Positions 46,701 to 54,512 of a stretch of 64,000 bases of DNA are shown here, in pieces. Source of the DNA: Agromyces mediolanus (GTDB lineage: Bacteria > Actinomycetota > Actinomycetes > Actinomycetales > Microbacteriaceae); assembly GCF_014648575.1 (NCBI RefSeq), contig NZ_BMRJ01000001.1, positions 693,923 through 757,922 of the forward strand, read 5' to 3'. The notes under the pieces were generated by a model, which was not told where the DNA came from, made no database searches, and saw only the letters and a list, made by a program, of their open reading frames with translations. Every line of letters starts with the position of its first letter. Within the stretch, counting starts at the first letter, position 1. Both the position numbers and the translations under genes were made by a program.

Positions 46701-47540
46701 AACGGCCTGCCCGACCCCGTGACCGGCACGGTCGAGTCGATCGACACCGAGGTCGCGAAGGTCGTGGAGCTCGTCATGGAGCACGCCGTGAAGCGGCCGC
46801 GCGAGTCGCTCATGGTGATCACCGCGAGCCAGCGGCACGCCTCCCGCGTGTACCAGGCGGTGCTCGCCGCGTTCGCGAAGCGCAGCGACCTCTCCGACTT
46901 CATCCTGAAGGACCGTGCCGAGCCGTTCACCGTGCTCACCCTCGAGCAGGCCGTCGCGCAGAGCCGCGACCGGGTGATCTTCTCCATCGGGTACGGCCGC
47001 ACGCCGCACGGACGCCTCCTGTCGAACTTCGGGGCGCTCGGCGAGCCGGGCGGCGACCGGCTCCTCGCCGTCGGGATGACGCGCGCCCGGCGATCGATGG
47101 ACATCGTGTCGGCGTTCCGACCCGAGCACATCGACGAGGACCGTCAGGCGCACGGCGTGCTCGCGCTCGCGAACGTGCTCGCCCAGACCGAGGAACGGCA
47201 GGCCGCCCCGGCCGAGTCCGGGACCGGCGACGCGATGCTCGCCGACCTCGGCGCCCGCCTCGAACGGCGCGGCATCCGGGTGAGCGTCGGTCACCGCGGC
47301 AGCCTCGCCCTCGCAGCGGCCCACGCCGGGAAGGCGGTGGTCGTCGAGACGGATGCCTCGCTCGACGGCATGAGCCTGCGCGAGTCGCTGCGACTCCGCC
47401 CCGAGGTGCTGCGCCGGCTCGGTTGGCACTACCTCCGCGTGCACAGCTTCGAGCTGTTCAGCAATCCGGATGCCGTGGCCGAGCGCGTCGCGACGCTGCT
47501 CGGCAAGCCGAGCCCGCGCCGCGCCGCCGCCCAGCGGTGA
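43788..47540 (+). CDS. Large SF1 helicase-like protein with degenerate ATP site
   Basis: 1250 residues. The overall order resembles the DUF4011/Upf1-like helicases: an N-terminal domain, a split ATPase (P-loop region at about residues 323-335, motif VI-like VGMTRARRSMDIVSAF at about 1095) and a C-terminal MTES_1575/Vsr-like endonuclease-fold region from about 1155 (RGIRVSVGHRGSLALAAAHAGKAVVVETD). The P-loop reads LPGTGGTQT, with Gly where the Lys should be, and the Walker B position reads VLVDAG rather than DE. ATP hydrolysis is therefore doubtful. No neighbour points to its job. GTG-type start at 43788 fits the conserved reading. Confidence 0.78.
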   Translation: MQRLERDQGDEQLLARETDAAADELTPDPVPHEAGRPTSLSLGDPALVAGNVAEPTWRRWQDELRAAGGRSPLVRFEDTPRTRIELSTTHPGGLPQFITGKSTLLSSLIRDELALRNARLAAAEITQKGIELRSVRGIESVHLAIGLASWRHNGQEYTAPVLLRPLAIRRYGRDFELKLKGQPFLNPALARELHEQFKITLDADAFVALAITNGVFKPQPVIDRLRGLTSHLPWFSVAPRLVVSSFAEVGPALAADADGTAHPVVDAIAGNKAARASLAALPELPRPVPQDERPPSTDVLLLDADQEQEQVVAAVAAGASIVVKTLPGTGGTQTIVNAIGALVAADKRVLVAGARKASLDGIAHRLGQVGLGGMAVTTAGIRRELIQSISRNERAERPRVSDVDDALVRLRKVLLDYRAALTRRDPEFGASVLEALTALADLAALPAAPDTTARLDHAALVALTGDRSRAAQDLARAAALGEFRYGPGDSPWYGASFSNSEDAEQSHALAKRLSRSEVPRLLERGRALIAQTRLRPFESVAELGVFLRLLLDVRETLDKFQPSVYDRPLGELIAATGSRRDSEGMSAANRRRLRRHAGEFLRPGVHVSDLNAALRGIQQQRTLWQRYSEAGAIPAVPAGIDDVHVAYRTVAADLSSLDGPLGVAGTPRQLAARPIRELQSTLAGLAEESEVLLNLQERTALLGRLRDLGLDPLLLDLSKRHVPELRVAAELELAWWQSVLETMLAREKALLGANTSVLDRLEADFRLVDEAHAAAAGPLTAWRLAENWKVALVDHADEAERLKKLLRSDRVRPQLLQAEAPTLFRVLAPVWLASPYEVPAIDDTIGFDAVVLVDAGATTIAENLGAIRRAKQIIAFGDPVTQTPTPFETGIFDRDQQGPAEHGVDAAHADSALARLGELLPTMTLTRSYRAGGEDLAELVNTWFYGGRIVSMPWAGSFLGHGSLGLHYVPGNGLPDPVTGTVESIDTEVAKVVELVMEHAVKRPRESLMVITASQRHASRVYQAVLAAFAKRSDLSDFILKDRAEPFTVLTLEQAVAQSRDRVIFSIGYGRTPHGRLLSNFGALGEPGGDRLLAVGMTRARRSMDIVSAFRPEHIDEDRQAHGVLALANVLAQTEERQAAPAESGTGDAMLADLGARLERRGIRVSVGHRGSLALAAAHAGKAVVVETDASLDGMSLRESLRLRPEVLRRLGWHYLRVHSFELFSNPDAVAERVATLLGKPSPRRAAAQR

Positions 47541-47553
47541 CGGGCGCGGTCCG

Positions 47554-47793
47554 ATGACCGGGGCGACGCCGACTCCCGAGTCGGAGCCGGATGGAGCACC
47601 AGGCGCCGAGGAGACGGGGTCCGCGGCGCCGGAGCGTCAGCGCGTCGTCCGAGCCCGGGGCGCCAGGCGGGCGAAGCTCACGCCGGCGCCCGGCAGCGAC
47701 CCGTCGCCGGAGTCGCCGCTGGAGCGGGAACCGAGCCGCCCGGCCGGCCCCGACGACGAGCGGATCACGCGGGAGCGCCCGCCGCACTGGTGA
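47554..47793 (+). CDS. Small disordered protein
   Basis: 79 residues rich in Pro, Glu, Arg and Ser, predicted disordered, ending RITRERPPHW. It starts 13 bases after the helicase-like gene and is probably cotranscribed. I recognise no domain; the ending looks conserved-type but this is an impression. Confidence 0.55.
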   Translation: MTGATPTPESEPDGAPGAEETGSAAPERQRVVRARGARRAKLTPAPGSDPSPESPLEREPSRPAGPDDERITRERPPHW

Positions 47794-47817
47794 GCGGCGA
47801 GGCATCCGACTGCACGA

Positions 47818-47851
47818 GAATGCCCGCTGCACCGAGGTGCAGCGGGCATTC
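47818..47851 (+). terminator. Terminator between the helicase-like operon and mscL
   Basis: A perfect 16-base-pair inverted repeat (47818-47833 with 47836-47851) with a minimal loop, between convergent genes, so it can work in both directions. Confidence 0.85.
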
Positions 47852-47871
47852 GGCGTGTCAGGGGGAGGCCG

Positions 47872-48309
47872 TCAGCCGCTGTGGCGGCCGGAGCCGCCCG
47901 GCGCGGTCGAGCCGCCGTTCTGCGCGGCGAGCAGGTCGCGGATCTCGGCGAGCACGTCGAGCTCGGTCTCGGGCGTCTCGGGATCGGGCTGGCCCGCCTT
48001 GCGCTTCGCCTCGGCGCGCTCCTTGAAGTGGTTCATCGGCATCACGAAGACGAAGTACACGACGGCCGCGACGGCGAGGAAGGAGATGATGGCGCCGATG
48101 ATGGCGCCGAAGGAGAACTTCGCGTCGCCGACCTGCCAGACGAGTGCGTTGTTCAGGCTGTCCGCCTGGAAGAGCAGGCCGAGCAGCGGGTTGATGAGGT
48201 TCTCGACGATCGAGTTCACGACGGCCGTGAACGCGGCACCGATGACGACTGCGACGGCGAGGTCGATGACGTTGCCGCGCATGATGAATTCTTTGAAGCC
48301 GTTGATCAT
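47872..48309 (-). CDS. mscL: Large-conductance mechanosensitive channel
   Basis: 145 residues. Opens under membrane tension to release solutes on osmotic downshock. FKEFIMRGNVIDLAVAVVIGAAF is the N-terminal helix and pore-lining TM1; TM2 lies around IIGAIISFLAVAAVVYFVFVMP, followed by the cytoplasmic helix ELDVLAEIRDLLAAQ. A Gly/Ser-rich tail of about 15 residues is added. GGAGGGAG precedes ATG 48309; the upstream ATG at 48345 lacks such a site. Confidence 0.95.
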   Translation of the reverse strand: MINGFKEFIMRGNVIDLAVAVVIGAAFTAVVNSIVENLINPLLGLLFQADSLNNALVWQVGDAKFSFGAIIGAIISFLAVAAVVYFVFVMPMNHFKERAEAKRKAGQPDPETPETELDVLAEIRDLLAAQNGGSTAPGGSGRHSG

Positions 48310-48357
48310 GGCTCGCTCCCTCCGGGGTGGGCTGGTCGTCGCCACGATAACGCAGGC

Positions 48358-48687
48358 TCAGGCGGATGCCGCGGAGGTGCTCCCGCCGGTTCCTTGGCTG
48401 GTCGAACCGGACTTTGCGGGGCTGCTGCCGCTCGACGCGCCGCCCGACGTGCTCGAGCCTCCGCCGGTGGCGGACCCGGCCTTCGCCGAGCCCCCGCCGT
48501 CGCCGGAGCCCGAGCGAGAGTCCGTGCGGTAGAAGCCGGAGCCGTTGAACGTGACGCCGATGGTGTTGAAGAGCTTGCGCAGCTTGCCGCCGCAGACCTC
48601 GCAGACGGTCAGCGCGTCGTCGCTGAACGCCTGGTGGATGTCGAAGGCGTTCCCGCACTCGGTGCAGCGGTAGGAATACGTGGGCAT
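48358..48687 (-). CDS. FmdB-family zinc ribbon protein with Gly/Ser-rich tail
   Basis: 109 residues. A zinc ribbon MPTYSYRCTECG with Cys at 8, 11, 29 and 32, then KLFNTIGVTFNGSGFYRTD, the FmdB regulatory-protein pattern. The remaining 50 residues are almost entirely Gly, Ser, Thr and Ala. Function unknown. Lies 32 bases after the cyclo-ligase gene on the same strand, an order seen in many actinobacteria. Confidence 0.9.
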   Translation of the reverse strand: MPTYSYRCTECGNAFDIHQAFSDDALTVCEVCGGKLRKLFNTIGVTFNGSGFYRTDSRSGSGDGGGSAKAGSATGGGSSTSGGASSGSSPAKSGSTSQGTGGSTSAASA

Positions 48688-48719
48688 GGGGATCTCCGGA
48701 TGTTGCAGGGCGCCGACGC

Positions 48720-49298
48720 TCAGAAGGCGACGATGCGGGTGGGGGTGACGACGCCGTTCACGCCTTGGTCGTGGAGCTCGTGCGGCACGCGCTCGACGAA
48801 CTCGCTGTCGAAGACGACGGCGTACACCGGAGGGCATTTTGCCATCGAGCCGAGGGTCTTGTCGAAATACCCGCGGCCCCAGCCGAGTCGCATGCCGCTC
48901 GCGTCGACGGCCGCGGCCGGGACGACGATGAGATCGACGTCGTTGATCGCCATCGGGCCGAGCAGCTCGCCGACCGCCTCGGGCGTGCCGTGCAGCCCGA
49001 GCTGCTCGGTGTCCTCCTCGCCGACGGTCCAGTCGAGCAGGCCGTCCTCGCGGGTGACGGGGAAGAGTACGCGGAGCCCCTGCGCCTCGGCCCAGTTCAC
49101 GAACGGCCGGGTGTTCGGCTCGCTCGGCATGGACAGGTAGCAGGAGAGCGACTCGGCGTTCGTCCGGGCGACGAGTTCTTGAAGCCGGGAGGTGAATCCC
49201 TCGGTCGCGAGTTCGCGCTCGTGGTTGGAGCGGTTCTGGCGGCGCTCGCGGAGTTCGGCGCGGAGGATGCGCTTCTGGACGTCCGGATCGTCGGGCAT
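48720..49298 (-). CDS. 5-formyltetrahydrofolate cyclo-ligase
   Basis: 192 residues. Turns 5-formyl-THF into 5,10-methenyl-THF with ATP. KRILRAELRERRQNRS at the start, CYLSMPSEPNTRPFV, and the conserved GMRLGWGRGYFDKTL with its ATP and metal residues, ending VNGVVTPTRIVAF. Divergent from galU with 43 bases between. Confidence 0.92.
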   Translation of the reverse strand: MPDDPDVQKRILRAELRERRQNRSNHERELATEGFTSRLQELVARTNAESLSCYLSMPSEPNTRPFVNWAEAQGLRVLFPVTREDGLLDWTVGEEDTEQLGLHGTPEAVGELLGPMAINDVDLIVVPAAAVDASGMRLGWGRGYFDKTLGSMAKCPPVYAVVFDSEFVERVPHELHDQGVNGVVTPTRIVAF

Positions 49299-49341
49299 GC
49301 TCTCATCCTAGACAGCGGAGGCCATCGGATAGGCTGTGCTG

Positions 49342-50238
49342 ATGACCGAGCGCATTACGAAGGCCGTGATTCCGGCCGCCGGCCTGGGCACCCGCTTCCT
49401 GCCGGCGACGAAGGCGATGCCGAAGGAGATGCTCCCCGTCGTCGACAAGCCGGCGATCCAGTACGTCGTCGAGGAGGCGGTGCACGCCGGCCTGACCGAC
49501 GTGCTGATGATCACGGGCCGCAACAAGAACGCGCTCGAGAACCACTTCGACCGGGTCGCCGAGCTCGAGGCGACGCTCGAGGCGAAGGGCGACACGGCGA
49601 AGCTCGAGAAGGTCAACGAGTCGACCGAGCTCGCAGACATGCATTACGTGCGGCAGGGCGACCCGCTCGGTCTCGGCCATGCGGTGCTCCGGGCGAGCAT
49701 GCACGTCGGAGACGAGCCGTTCGCCGTGCTGCTCGGCGACGACATCATCGACGCTCGCGACGAGCTGCTCACCCGCATGCTCGCCGAGCAGGGCAAGCGC
49801 GACGCCTCGATCGTCGCGCTGCTCGAGGTCGACCCCGACAGCATCCACCTCTACGGGGCCGCGGAGGTCGAGCAGACCGACGACCCCGACGTCGTGCGCA
49901 TCACCGGCCTCGTCGAGAAGCCCGCCAAGGAAGTCGCCCCGTCCAACTACGCGGTGATCGGCCGGTACGTGCTGCGCCCCGAGGTCTTCGAGGTGCTCGA
50001 GCGCACGGCGCCCGGCAAGGGCGGCGAGATCCAGCTCACCGACGCGCTCATGGAGATGGCCGGCGACGTCGAGGGCACGGGCGGCGTCTACGGGGTCGTG
50101 TTCCGCGGGCGCCGCTACGACACGGGCGACAAGCTCGACTACATCAAGGCCGTCGTGCAGCTCGCCGGCGACCGCGACGACCTCGGCCCCGAGCTCAAGA
50201 CCTGGCTGCGCGGCTACGTCCAGGGCCTCGACGCCTGA
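49342..50238 (+). CDS. galU: UTP-glucose-1-phosphate uridylyltransferase
   Basis: Makes UDP-glucose for wall and capsule sugars. 298 residues. Nucleotide-binding start KAVIPAAGLGTRFLPATKAMPKEMLPVVDKP, then IQYVVEEAV, FAVLLGDDII and GLVEKP, and GRRYDTGDKLDYIKAV near the end. ATG 49342 begins just before the conserved region. First gene of a cluster continuing with an acetyltransferase and a SepX/GlpR-like protein. Confidence 0.96.
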   Translation: MTERITKAVIPAAGLGTRFLPATKAMPKEMLPVVDKPAIQYVVEEAVHAGLTDVLMITGRNKNALENHFDRVAELEATLEAKGDTAKLEKVNESTELADMHYVRQGDPLGLGHAVLRASMHVGDEPFAVLLGDDIIDARDELLTRMLAEQGKRDASIVALLEVDPDSIHLYGAAEVEQTDDPDVVRITGLVEKPAKEVAPSNYAVIGRYVLRPEVFEVLERTAPGKGGEIQLTDALMEMAGDVEGTGGVYGVVFRGRRYDTGDKLDYIKAVVQLAGDRDDLGPELKTWLRGYVQGLDA

Positions 50239-50288
50239 GACCCGAGCGGCGACCGCCTGCGGCGCTGCTCGACCGCTACCCTCTGAGC

Positions 50289-50951
50289 ATGGCTTCAGCC
50301 GCCCTTCCCACGCTCCGCGACGGCGAGCTCGTGCTCCGAGGCATCCGAGTGCGCGACGCGCGCGCGCTCGAACGCGTGCTCGTCGAGAATCGGGCGTGGC
50401 TGCGCCGCTGGGAGGCCACCTATCCCGGTGGCGGCTTCGCGATCGACGTGAAGAGCTCGATCCGGAATCTGCTCTCCCACGCGCGGTCCGGGCACGGCCT
50501 GCCGTTCGTGCTCGAGGTCGACGGTGAACTCGTCGGGCAATTGAACGTGTCGTCGATCTCCTACGGCTCGCTGTCCTCGGCGACGATCGGGTACTGGGTG
50601 GCGCAGAGCGCCGCCGGGCGCGGGCTCACGCCGGCCGCGGTCGCGCTCGCGACCGATTACTGCTTCCGCACGCTGCGCCTCCACCGGATGGAGATCTGCA
50701 TCCGGCCGGAGAACGCGCCCTCGCTGCGCGTCGTCGAGAAGCTCGGCTTCCGCTACGAGGGGCTGCGCCGCAGGTACATCCACATCGACGGCGACTGGCG
50801 CGACCACTTCGCGTTCGGCCTCGTCGCAGAGGAGGTGCCGCGCGGCGTGCTCCAGCGGTGGCGCGACGGCCGCGTTCCACCCGGTGCCGCCGAGATCCAC
50901 CCGGCCGATCGGGTGGCCGCGCTGCATCCGCTGCAGCTCGACGTCCGCTGA
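50289..50951 (+). CDS. GNAT acetyltransferase, RimJ/RimL type
   Basis: 220 residues. RPLR-like start LVLRGIRVRDARALERVL, then GYWVAQSAAGRGLTPAAVALATDYCF, which holds the acetyl-CoA loop (SAAGRG), and ENAPSLRVVEKLGFRYEGLRRRYIHIDGDWRDHFAFGL, typical of N-terminal ribosomal-protein acetyltransferases. Lies 50 bases after galU; in other actinobacteria this gene sits between glp (moeA-like) and sepX/glpR. Confidence 0.9.
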   Translation: MASAALPTLRDGELVLRGIRVRDARALERVLVENRAWLRRWEATYPGGGFAIDVKSSIRNLLSHARSGHGLPFVLEVDGELVGQLNVSSISYGSLSSATIGYWVAQSAAGRGLTPAAVALATDYCFRTLRLHRMEICIRPENAPSLRVVEKLGFRYEGLRRRYIHIDGDWRDHFAFGLVAEEVPRGVLQRWRDGRVPPGAAEIHPADRVAALHPLQLDVR

Positions 50952-51044
50952 GCCCGCGAGGCGCCGGGGCCGTCGTGGCATCCCCTCGCTGACACACCCG
51001 CGAATCTCGCGGGACGTCGGGGCTCCGTGCCCTACCGTTGATGC

Positions 51045-52085
51045 ATGGACGTGGTGGGCGGGGGCGTGCTGGTGGCGGTGGCCGCCGCGCTGTGGATCGT
51101 CTATCTGCTGCCGAACTGGTTCCGCCGGCGTCAGTACGAGGCGAGCGAGCGGCACGCGATCCGGCTGCAGCAGACCCTCCGGGTGCTGGCCGAGACCGCG
51201 GAGACCCCCGAGGCGGTCCGCCTCGAGGCCACGGCGCGTGAGGTCGTCGCCCAGCGGCGCATTCTCGCGGCGCAGCAGGAGGCGGCCGCCCATCAGGCCG
51301 AAGCCGCACGTCTCGCCGCCGAGGCCGAGGCCCAGATCGCGCTGGTCGAGCGCCGCGCGGCCGAGGAGGCCGTCGCCGCCGCTCGCGAACGCGCCACCCG
51401 CCTCGCGGCCGCGCAGGCGATGCCGGCGATCTCGCAGGCGACAGGAGCCGTGGCCGCGCCGCCCGTCGCGAGCGGCGCCGCGCGCGTCGCGCGCCGCCGG
51501 GGTCGTGCGTTCTGCTCCTCGGTCGTGCTCGTCGCGACCCTCGTCGTCCTCCTCGGCCTCGCCCTGGCGTGGCCCCTCGTCGCCCTACTCCTGGCTGCCG
51601 TCGCCGGTGCCGGAGCCACGGCCGGACTCGTGCGTCTGGCTCGGCCTGCCGCCCCGGTCGCGGTGTCGACGGCGCAGTCCGTCGCGCCGATTCCCGCGGC
51701 GCCCGCGTTCGAGCCGATCGAGCTGCAGACCGCGCCGCCGCGCTCAGTGGAGTGGACGCCGCAGCCGCTGCCGCGTCCGCTGCACCTGTCGCGGGGCACG
51801 ATCGCCGCGACCGCCATGGCCTCCGTCGAGGCGGCGGCGAAGCTGCAGCGCGCCGCGGCCGACGAGGCGATCGCGGCGAAGGCGGAGCGGATGGCCCCCA
51901 AGGTCCCCGTGCTGCGGCCGGCGGCCGAGACGGCTCGGCCCGCGGCATCCGCCACCGCTCGCACCGCTGCACCGGCCCGCGCGGAGTCCGCGCCGAACCC
52001 GTATGCCGCGATGGGCATCGTCGGCAGCGCGGAGCCCGGCTTCAACGACCTCGACACCGTCCTCCGACGTCGTCGCGCGGTCTGA
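51045..52085 (+). CDS. Membrane protein resembling SepX/GlpR (cell-division associated)
   Basis: 346 residues. The N-terminal membrane segment GVLVAVAAALWIVYLLPNWFRRRQ matches the start of SepX (Streptomyces) and GlpR (Corynebacterium). A long Ala/Glu/Arg helix follows (about 60-125), then two further hydrophobic segments (about 152-190), and a Pro/Ala-rich tail ending LRRRRAV. SepX and GlpR help organise FtsZ at the septum. The position after galU and rimJ supports the match; sequence likeness beyond the first helix is weak. Confidence 0.7.
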   Translation: MDVVGGGVLVAVAAALWIVYLLPNWFRRRQYEASERHAIRLQQTLRVLAETAETPEAVRLEATAREVVAQRRILAAQQEAAAHQAEAARLAAEAEAQIALVERRAAEEAVAAARERATRLAAAQAMPAISQATGAVAAPPVASGAARVARRRGRAFCSSVVLVATLVVLLGLALAWPLVALLLAAVAGAGATAGLVRLARPAAPVAVSTAQSVAPIPAAPAFEPIELQTAPPRSVEWTPQPLPRPLHLSRGTIAATAMASVEAAAKLQRAAADEAIAAKAERMAPKVPVLRPAAETARPAASATARTAAPARAESAPNPYAAMGIVGSAEPGFNDLDTVLRRRRAV

Positions 52086-52104
52086 TCGCTCCGGACGACG
52101 CGCA

Positions 52105-52124
52105 GTGGTGGTGGTCACCACCAC
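52105..52124 (+). terminator. Possible terminator of the SepX-like gene
   Basis: A perfect 8-base-pair GTGGTGGT/ACCACCAC stem with a 4-base loop, 19 bases after the stop and before tRNA-Ala. Confidence 0.45.
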
Positions 52125-52156
52125 GCTGTCGGAGGTGATAGGCTCGTTCACGGCTC

Positions 52157-52232
52157 GGGCCCATGGCGCAGTTGGTAGCGCGTCTCGTTCGCAATGAGAA
52201 GGTCGGGGGTTCGAATCCCCCTGGGTCCACCA
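52157..52232 (+). tRNA. tRNA-Ala(CGC)
   Basis: 76 bases including an encoded CCA (52230-52232). The acceptor GGGCCCA pairs with TGGGTCC and the discriminator is A. Anticodon loop TTCGCAA gives CGC. T arm GGTTCGAATCC. Confidence 0.95.
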
Positions 52233-52240
52233 CAAGCATG

Positions 52241-52290
52241 AAGGCTCGAACCCCGGTCGATGGAAACATCGGCCGGGGTTCGAGCCTTTT
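52241..52290 (+). terminator. Intrinsic terminator of tRNA-Ala
   Basis: A perfect 16-base-pair outer stem (52241-52256 with 52273-52288) and a 5-base-pair inner stem, ending in TTTT. It starts nine bases after the tRNA. Confidence 0.9.
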
Positions 52291-52329
52291 CCGTTCGGGC
52301 GGGAGCGCGGTCGGCAGCGCCGAGCGCCG

Positions 52330-52752
52330 TCAGCTCGCGTCCGGGCGCCGCACCAGGTACTTCGCGGGCTCCGGGAGGTCGACGAAGCCGTACTGCCGGT
52401 ACAGCCCGTGGGCGTCGGAAGTGGCGAGCAGCGTGCGGGGGACGCCGAGCGCGTCGAGATCGGCGGCGACGCCGGCCATGAGCAGCTTGCCGAGTCCGGC
52501 GCCGCGCGCATCCGGGTCGACGAAGACGTCGCACAGCCAGGCGAAGGTGGCCCCGTCGGTGACGACCCGCGCGTAAGCGAGCTGCGCGCCGGTCTCCTCG
52601 TCGTAGACGCCGTAGTTGCGGGAGGCGTCGATCGCGGCGTCCTGCGTCGCGCGGCTGCGCCCCTCCGCCCAATACGCGAGCGTGCTGAGCCAACGGTGCA
52701 CGAGGGCGCGGTCGAGGCGGTCTGCGGAGCTCGAGAACACGTACGGGGCCAT
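52330..52752 (-). CDS. GNAT acetyltransferase
   Basis: 140 residues. WLCDVFVDPDARGAGLGKLLMAGVAADLDALG contains the acetyl-CoA loop RGAGLG, and ATSDAHGLYRQYGFVDL is the C-terminal motif of the small GNAT group. HRWLSTLAYWAEGRS near the start is typical of a common family of unknown substrate. Divergent from the GrpB gene by 53 bases. Confidence 0.88.
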   Translation of the reverse strand: MAPYVFSSSADRLDRALVHRWLSTLAYWAEGRSRATQDAAIDASRNYGVYDEETGAQLAYARVVTDGATFAWLCDVFVDPDARGAGLGKLLMAGVAADLDALGVPRTLLATSDAHGLYRQYGFVDLPEPAKYLVRRPDAS

Positions 52753-52805
52753 TCGACCAGCGTAGGGTGGGGGCTCCGCCGTTTCGCCGAACCGAGGAGT
52801 CCAGG

Positions 52806-53411
52806 GTGCCCACGCCGCAGCAGATCGTCGACTTCACCGAGCCGCCGGCGCCCGAGGGGCGGTCCCCGTTCGTCCGGCCTCAGCGCGTCGCGCCGGTCGA
52901 GGTCGTCGCGTACGACGAGCGCTGGCCGGCGATCGCGGCGGAGCTCGACACGCGCATCCGCGAGGCCCTCGGCACCAGGGTGCTGCAGCTCGAGCACGTC
53001 GGCTCCACCTCGGTGCCGGGGTTGCCCGCGAAGCCCGTCATCGACCTCGACCTCACCGTCGCCGACCCCGAGCGCGAGGAAGCGTGGCTGCCGCAGCTCG
53101 AGGCCGCCGGGTTCGAGCTCACGGTGCGGGAGCCCTGGTGGCACGGCCACCGCTGCCTCTCCCTCGACTCGCCGCGCGCGAACCTGCACGTCTTCGGGCC
53201 GACGGGCCCCGAGCAGTACAAGCACCGGATCTTCCGTGACTGGCTGCGGACCGACGCCGCGGATCGGTCCCGCTATGCCGAGGTGAAGTCCAGCGCGGCG
53301 CTGGCCGCGACGGAGGCGGGGGAGACGATCATGCAGTACAACGCCCGCAAGGCCGCGGTGATCCAGGAGATCTACGGGCGCGCGTTCCGGGCAGCCGGCC
53401 TGCTCGACTGA
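52806..53411 (+). CDS. GrpB/UPF0157-family protein
   Basis: 201 residues. VVAYDERWPAIAAELDTRI, LQLEHVGSTSVPGLPAKPVIDLDLTV and LEAAGFELTVREPWW are the GrpB nucleotidyltransferase-like signature (GS and DxDxxV), with a helical C-terminus ending NARKAAVIQEIYGRA. Often fused to dephospho-CoA kinase in actinobacteria but free-standing here. Function unknown. A GTG start is used because AGGAG lies upstream; a longer 214-residue reading is less likely. Confidence 0.85.
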   Translation: MPTPQQIVDFTEPPAPEGRSPFVRPQRVAPVEVVAYDERWPAIAAELDTRIREALGTRVLQLEHVGSTSVPGLPAKPVIDLDLTVADPEREEAWLPQLEAAGFELTVREPWWHGHRCLSLDSPRANLHVFGPTGPEQYKHRIFRDWLRTDAADRSRYAEVKSSAALAATEAGETIMQYNARKAAVIQEIYGRAFRAAGLLD

Positions 53412-53415
53412 GTCG

Positions 53416-54003
53416 TCAGCTCGCGCTCGCGAGCGCCGCGTCGAGCAGTATCGCGAGGCTGCGATGGGCCGCCGCGCGGGCCGCGGAATCGCCCGGATGC
53501 CCCGCGAGCCACAGCGCCGCGTCGTTCATCGCCCCCGAGAGCATCGCGGTGAGCGGCTCGAGGAGCGCGCCGGTGACGCCGGCGGCGGCGAGCGCCTCGC
53601 GCAGGTGCACGACGGAGTGCTCGGCGTCGAGCTGGCGCCACTCGGCCCAGCCGATCACGGCGGGGGCGTCGACGAGGAGCGTCCGGACCGCCGAGGCATC
53701 CGTCACCGCGTCGAGGAACGCGATGCAGCCCGCGCGCAGCTGCGCCGAGGCATCCGCTCCCGCCTGATCGGCGGCCGCGACGACCGCCGAGGCGACCCGT
53801 TCCTGCAGGTGCGCGACCACCGCGGCGAAGAGTCCGCGCTTGCTCCCGTAGTGGTGGTAGACGGCGCCGCGGGTGACGCCCGCGGCAGCGGCGACGTCTT
53901 CGAGGGCGACCGCGGCGAAGCCCGATTCGGCGAACAGCGCGGTTGCGGTGTCGAGGATCGAGCGGGCTGTGCGGGCGGCGTCTTCGGCGGAGGCGCGAGG
54001 CAT
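53416..54003 (-). CDS. TetR-family repressor
   Basis: 195 residues. DNA-binding domain: [51 protein letters not shown]. The C-terminal ligand domain is mostly Ala and Leu helices. Divergent from a VOC-family gene with 73 bases between, which hold a clear operator, so it most likely represses both genes. Confidence 0.93.
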   Translation of the reverse strand: MPRASAEDAARTARSILDTATALFAESGFAAVALEDVAAAAGVTRGAVYHHYGSKRGLFAAVVAHLQERVASAVVAAADQAGADASAQLRAGCIAFLDAVTDASAVRTLLVDAPAVIGWAEWRQLDAEHSVVHLREALAAAGVTGALLEPLTAMLSGAMNDAALWLAGHPGDSAARAAAHRSLAILLDAALASAS

Positions 54004-54011
54004 GGACTTCC

Positions 54012-54066
54012 TTTACGTACAGGATGTATGTAAAACTAGAGATCAAACATTCTCAGTGTACGTAAA
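54012..54066. promoter_or_regulatory. TetR operator: palindrome plus third half-site
   Basis: TTTACGTACA (54012-54021), GGA, TGTATGTAAA (54025-54034) form an almost perfect palindrome between the divergent genes. A further half-site TGTACGTAAA (54057-54066) overlaps the ribosome site of the VOC gene. The low GC content here stands out from the surroundings. Confidence 0.8.
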
Positions 54067-54076
54067 GGAGTCCACG

Positions 54077-54496
54077 ATGACCGTCACCAGTTGCTATCCG
54101 GTACTGATGAGCGACGACGTCGCCGCCACGGCCCGCTTCTACCGTGAGGAGCTCGGCTTCCAGGCGACGTTCGAGAGCGATTGGTACGTGAGCCTCCGAC
54201 TCGGCGAGTGGGAGCTCGCGGTGCTCGACCGCGGGCACGACACCATCCCCGCGGGCTACGGCGCGGCCGCTGCCGGGGTGCTGCTGAACCTCGAGGTCGA
54301 CGACGTGGACGCCGTGCACGCCCGGCTCGTGGGGGAGCGGGGCCTCGAGCCGGTGCTCGCCCTGCGGGACGAGGCCTTCGGGCAGCGGCACTTCATCGTC
54401 GCCGCGCCGGACGGCGTGCTGCTCGACGTCATCCAGCCGATCCCGCCGAGCGCTGAGTTCCTCGCCGCCTACGCCGCGGGCGCCCCCGAGGGGTGA
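54077..54496 (+). CDS. VOC (glyoxalase/bleomycin-resistance fold) protein
   Basis: 139 residues. [25 protein letters not shown] starts the first fold half; [18 protein letters not shown] and [21 protein letters not shown] start and end the second. Metal-ligand positions are incomplete, so it may bind rather than convert its ligand. AAAGGAG nine bases upstream of the ATG. Likely controlled by the divergent TetR-type gene. Confidence 0.88.
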   Translation: MTVTSCYPVLMSDDVAATARFYREELGFQATFESDWYVSLRLGEWELAVLDRGHDTIPAGYGAAAAGVLLNLEVDDVDAVHARLVGERGLEPVLALRDEAFGQRHFIVAAPDGVLLDVIQPIPPSAEFLAAYAAGAPEG

Positions 54497-54512
54497 ATCG
54501 CTCGCCCCGCGC

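Noticed and set aside
43356..47444. A 1362-codon open frame on the minus strand
   Set aside because: It is the antisense shadow of the helicase-like gene: Arg/Glu/Val-rich low-complexity translation without domains, created by G/C at third positions.
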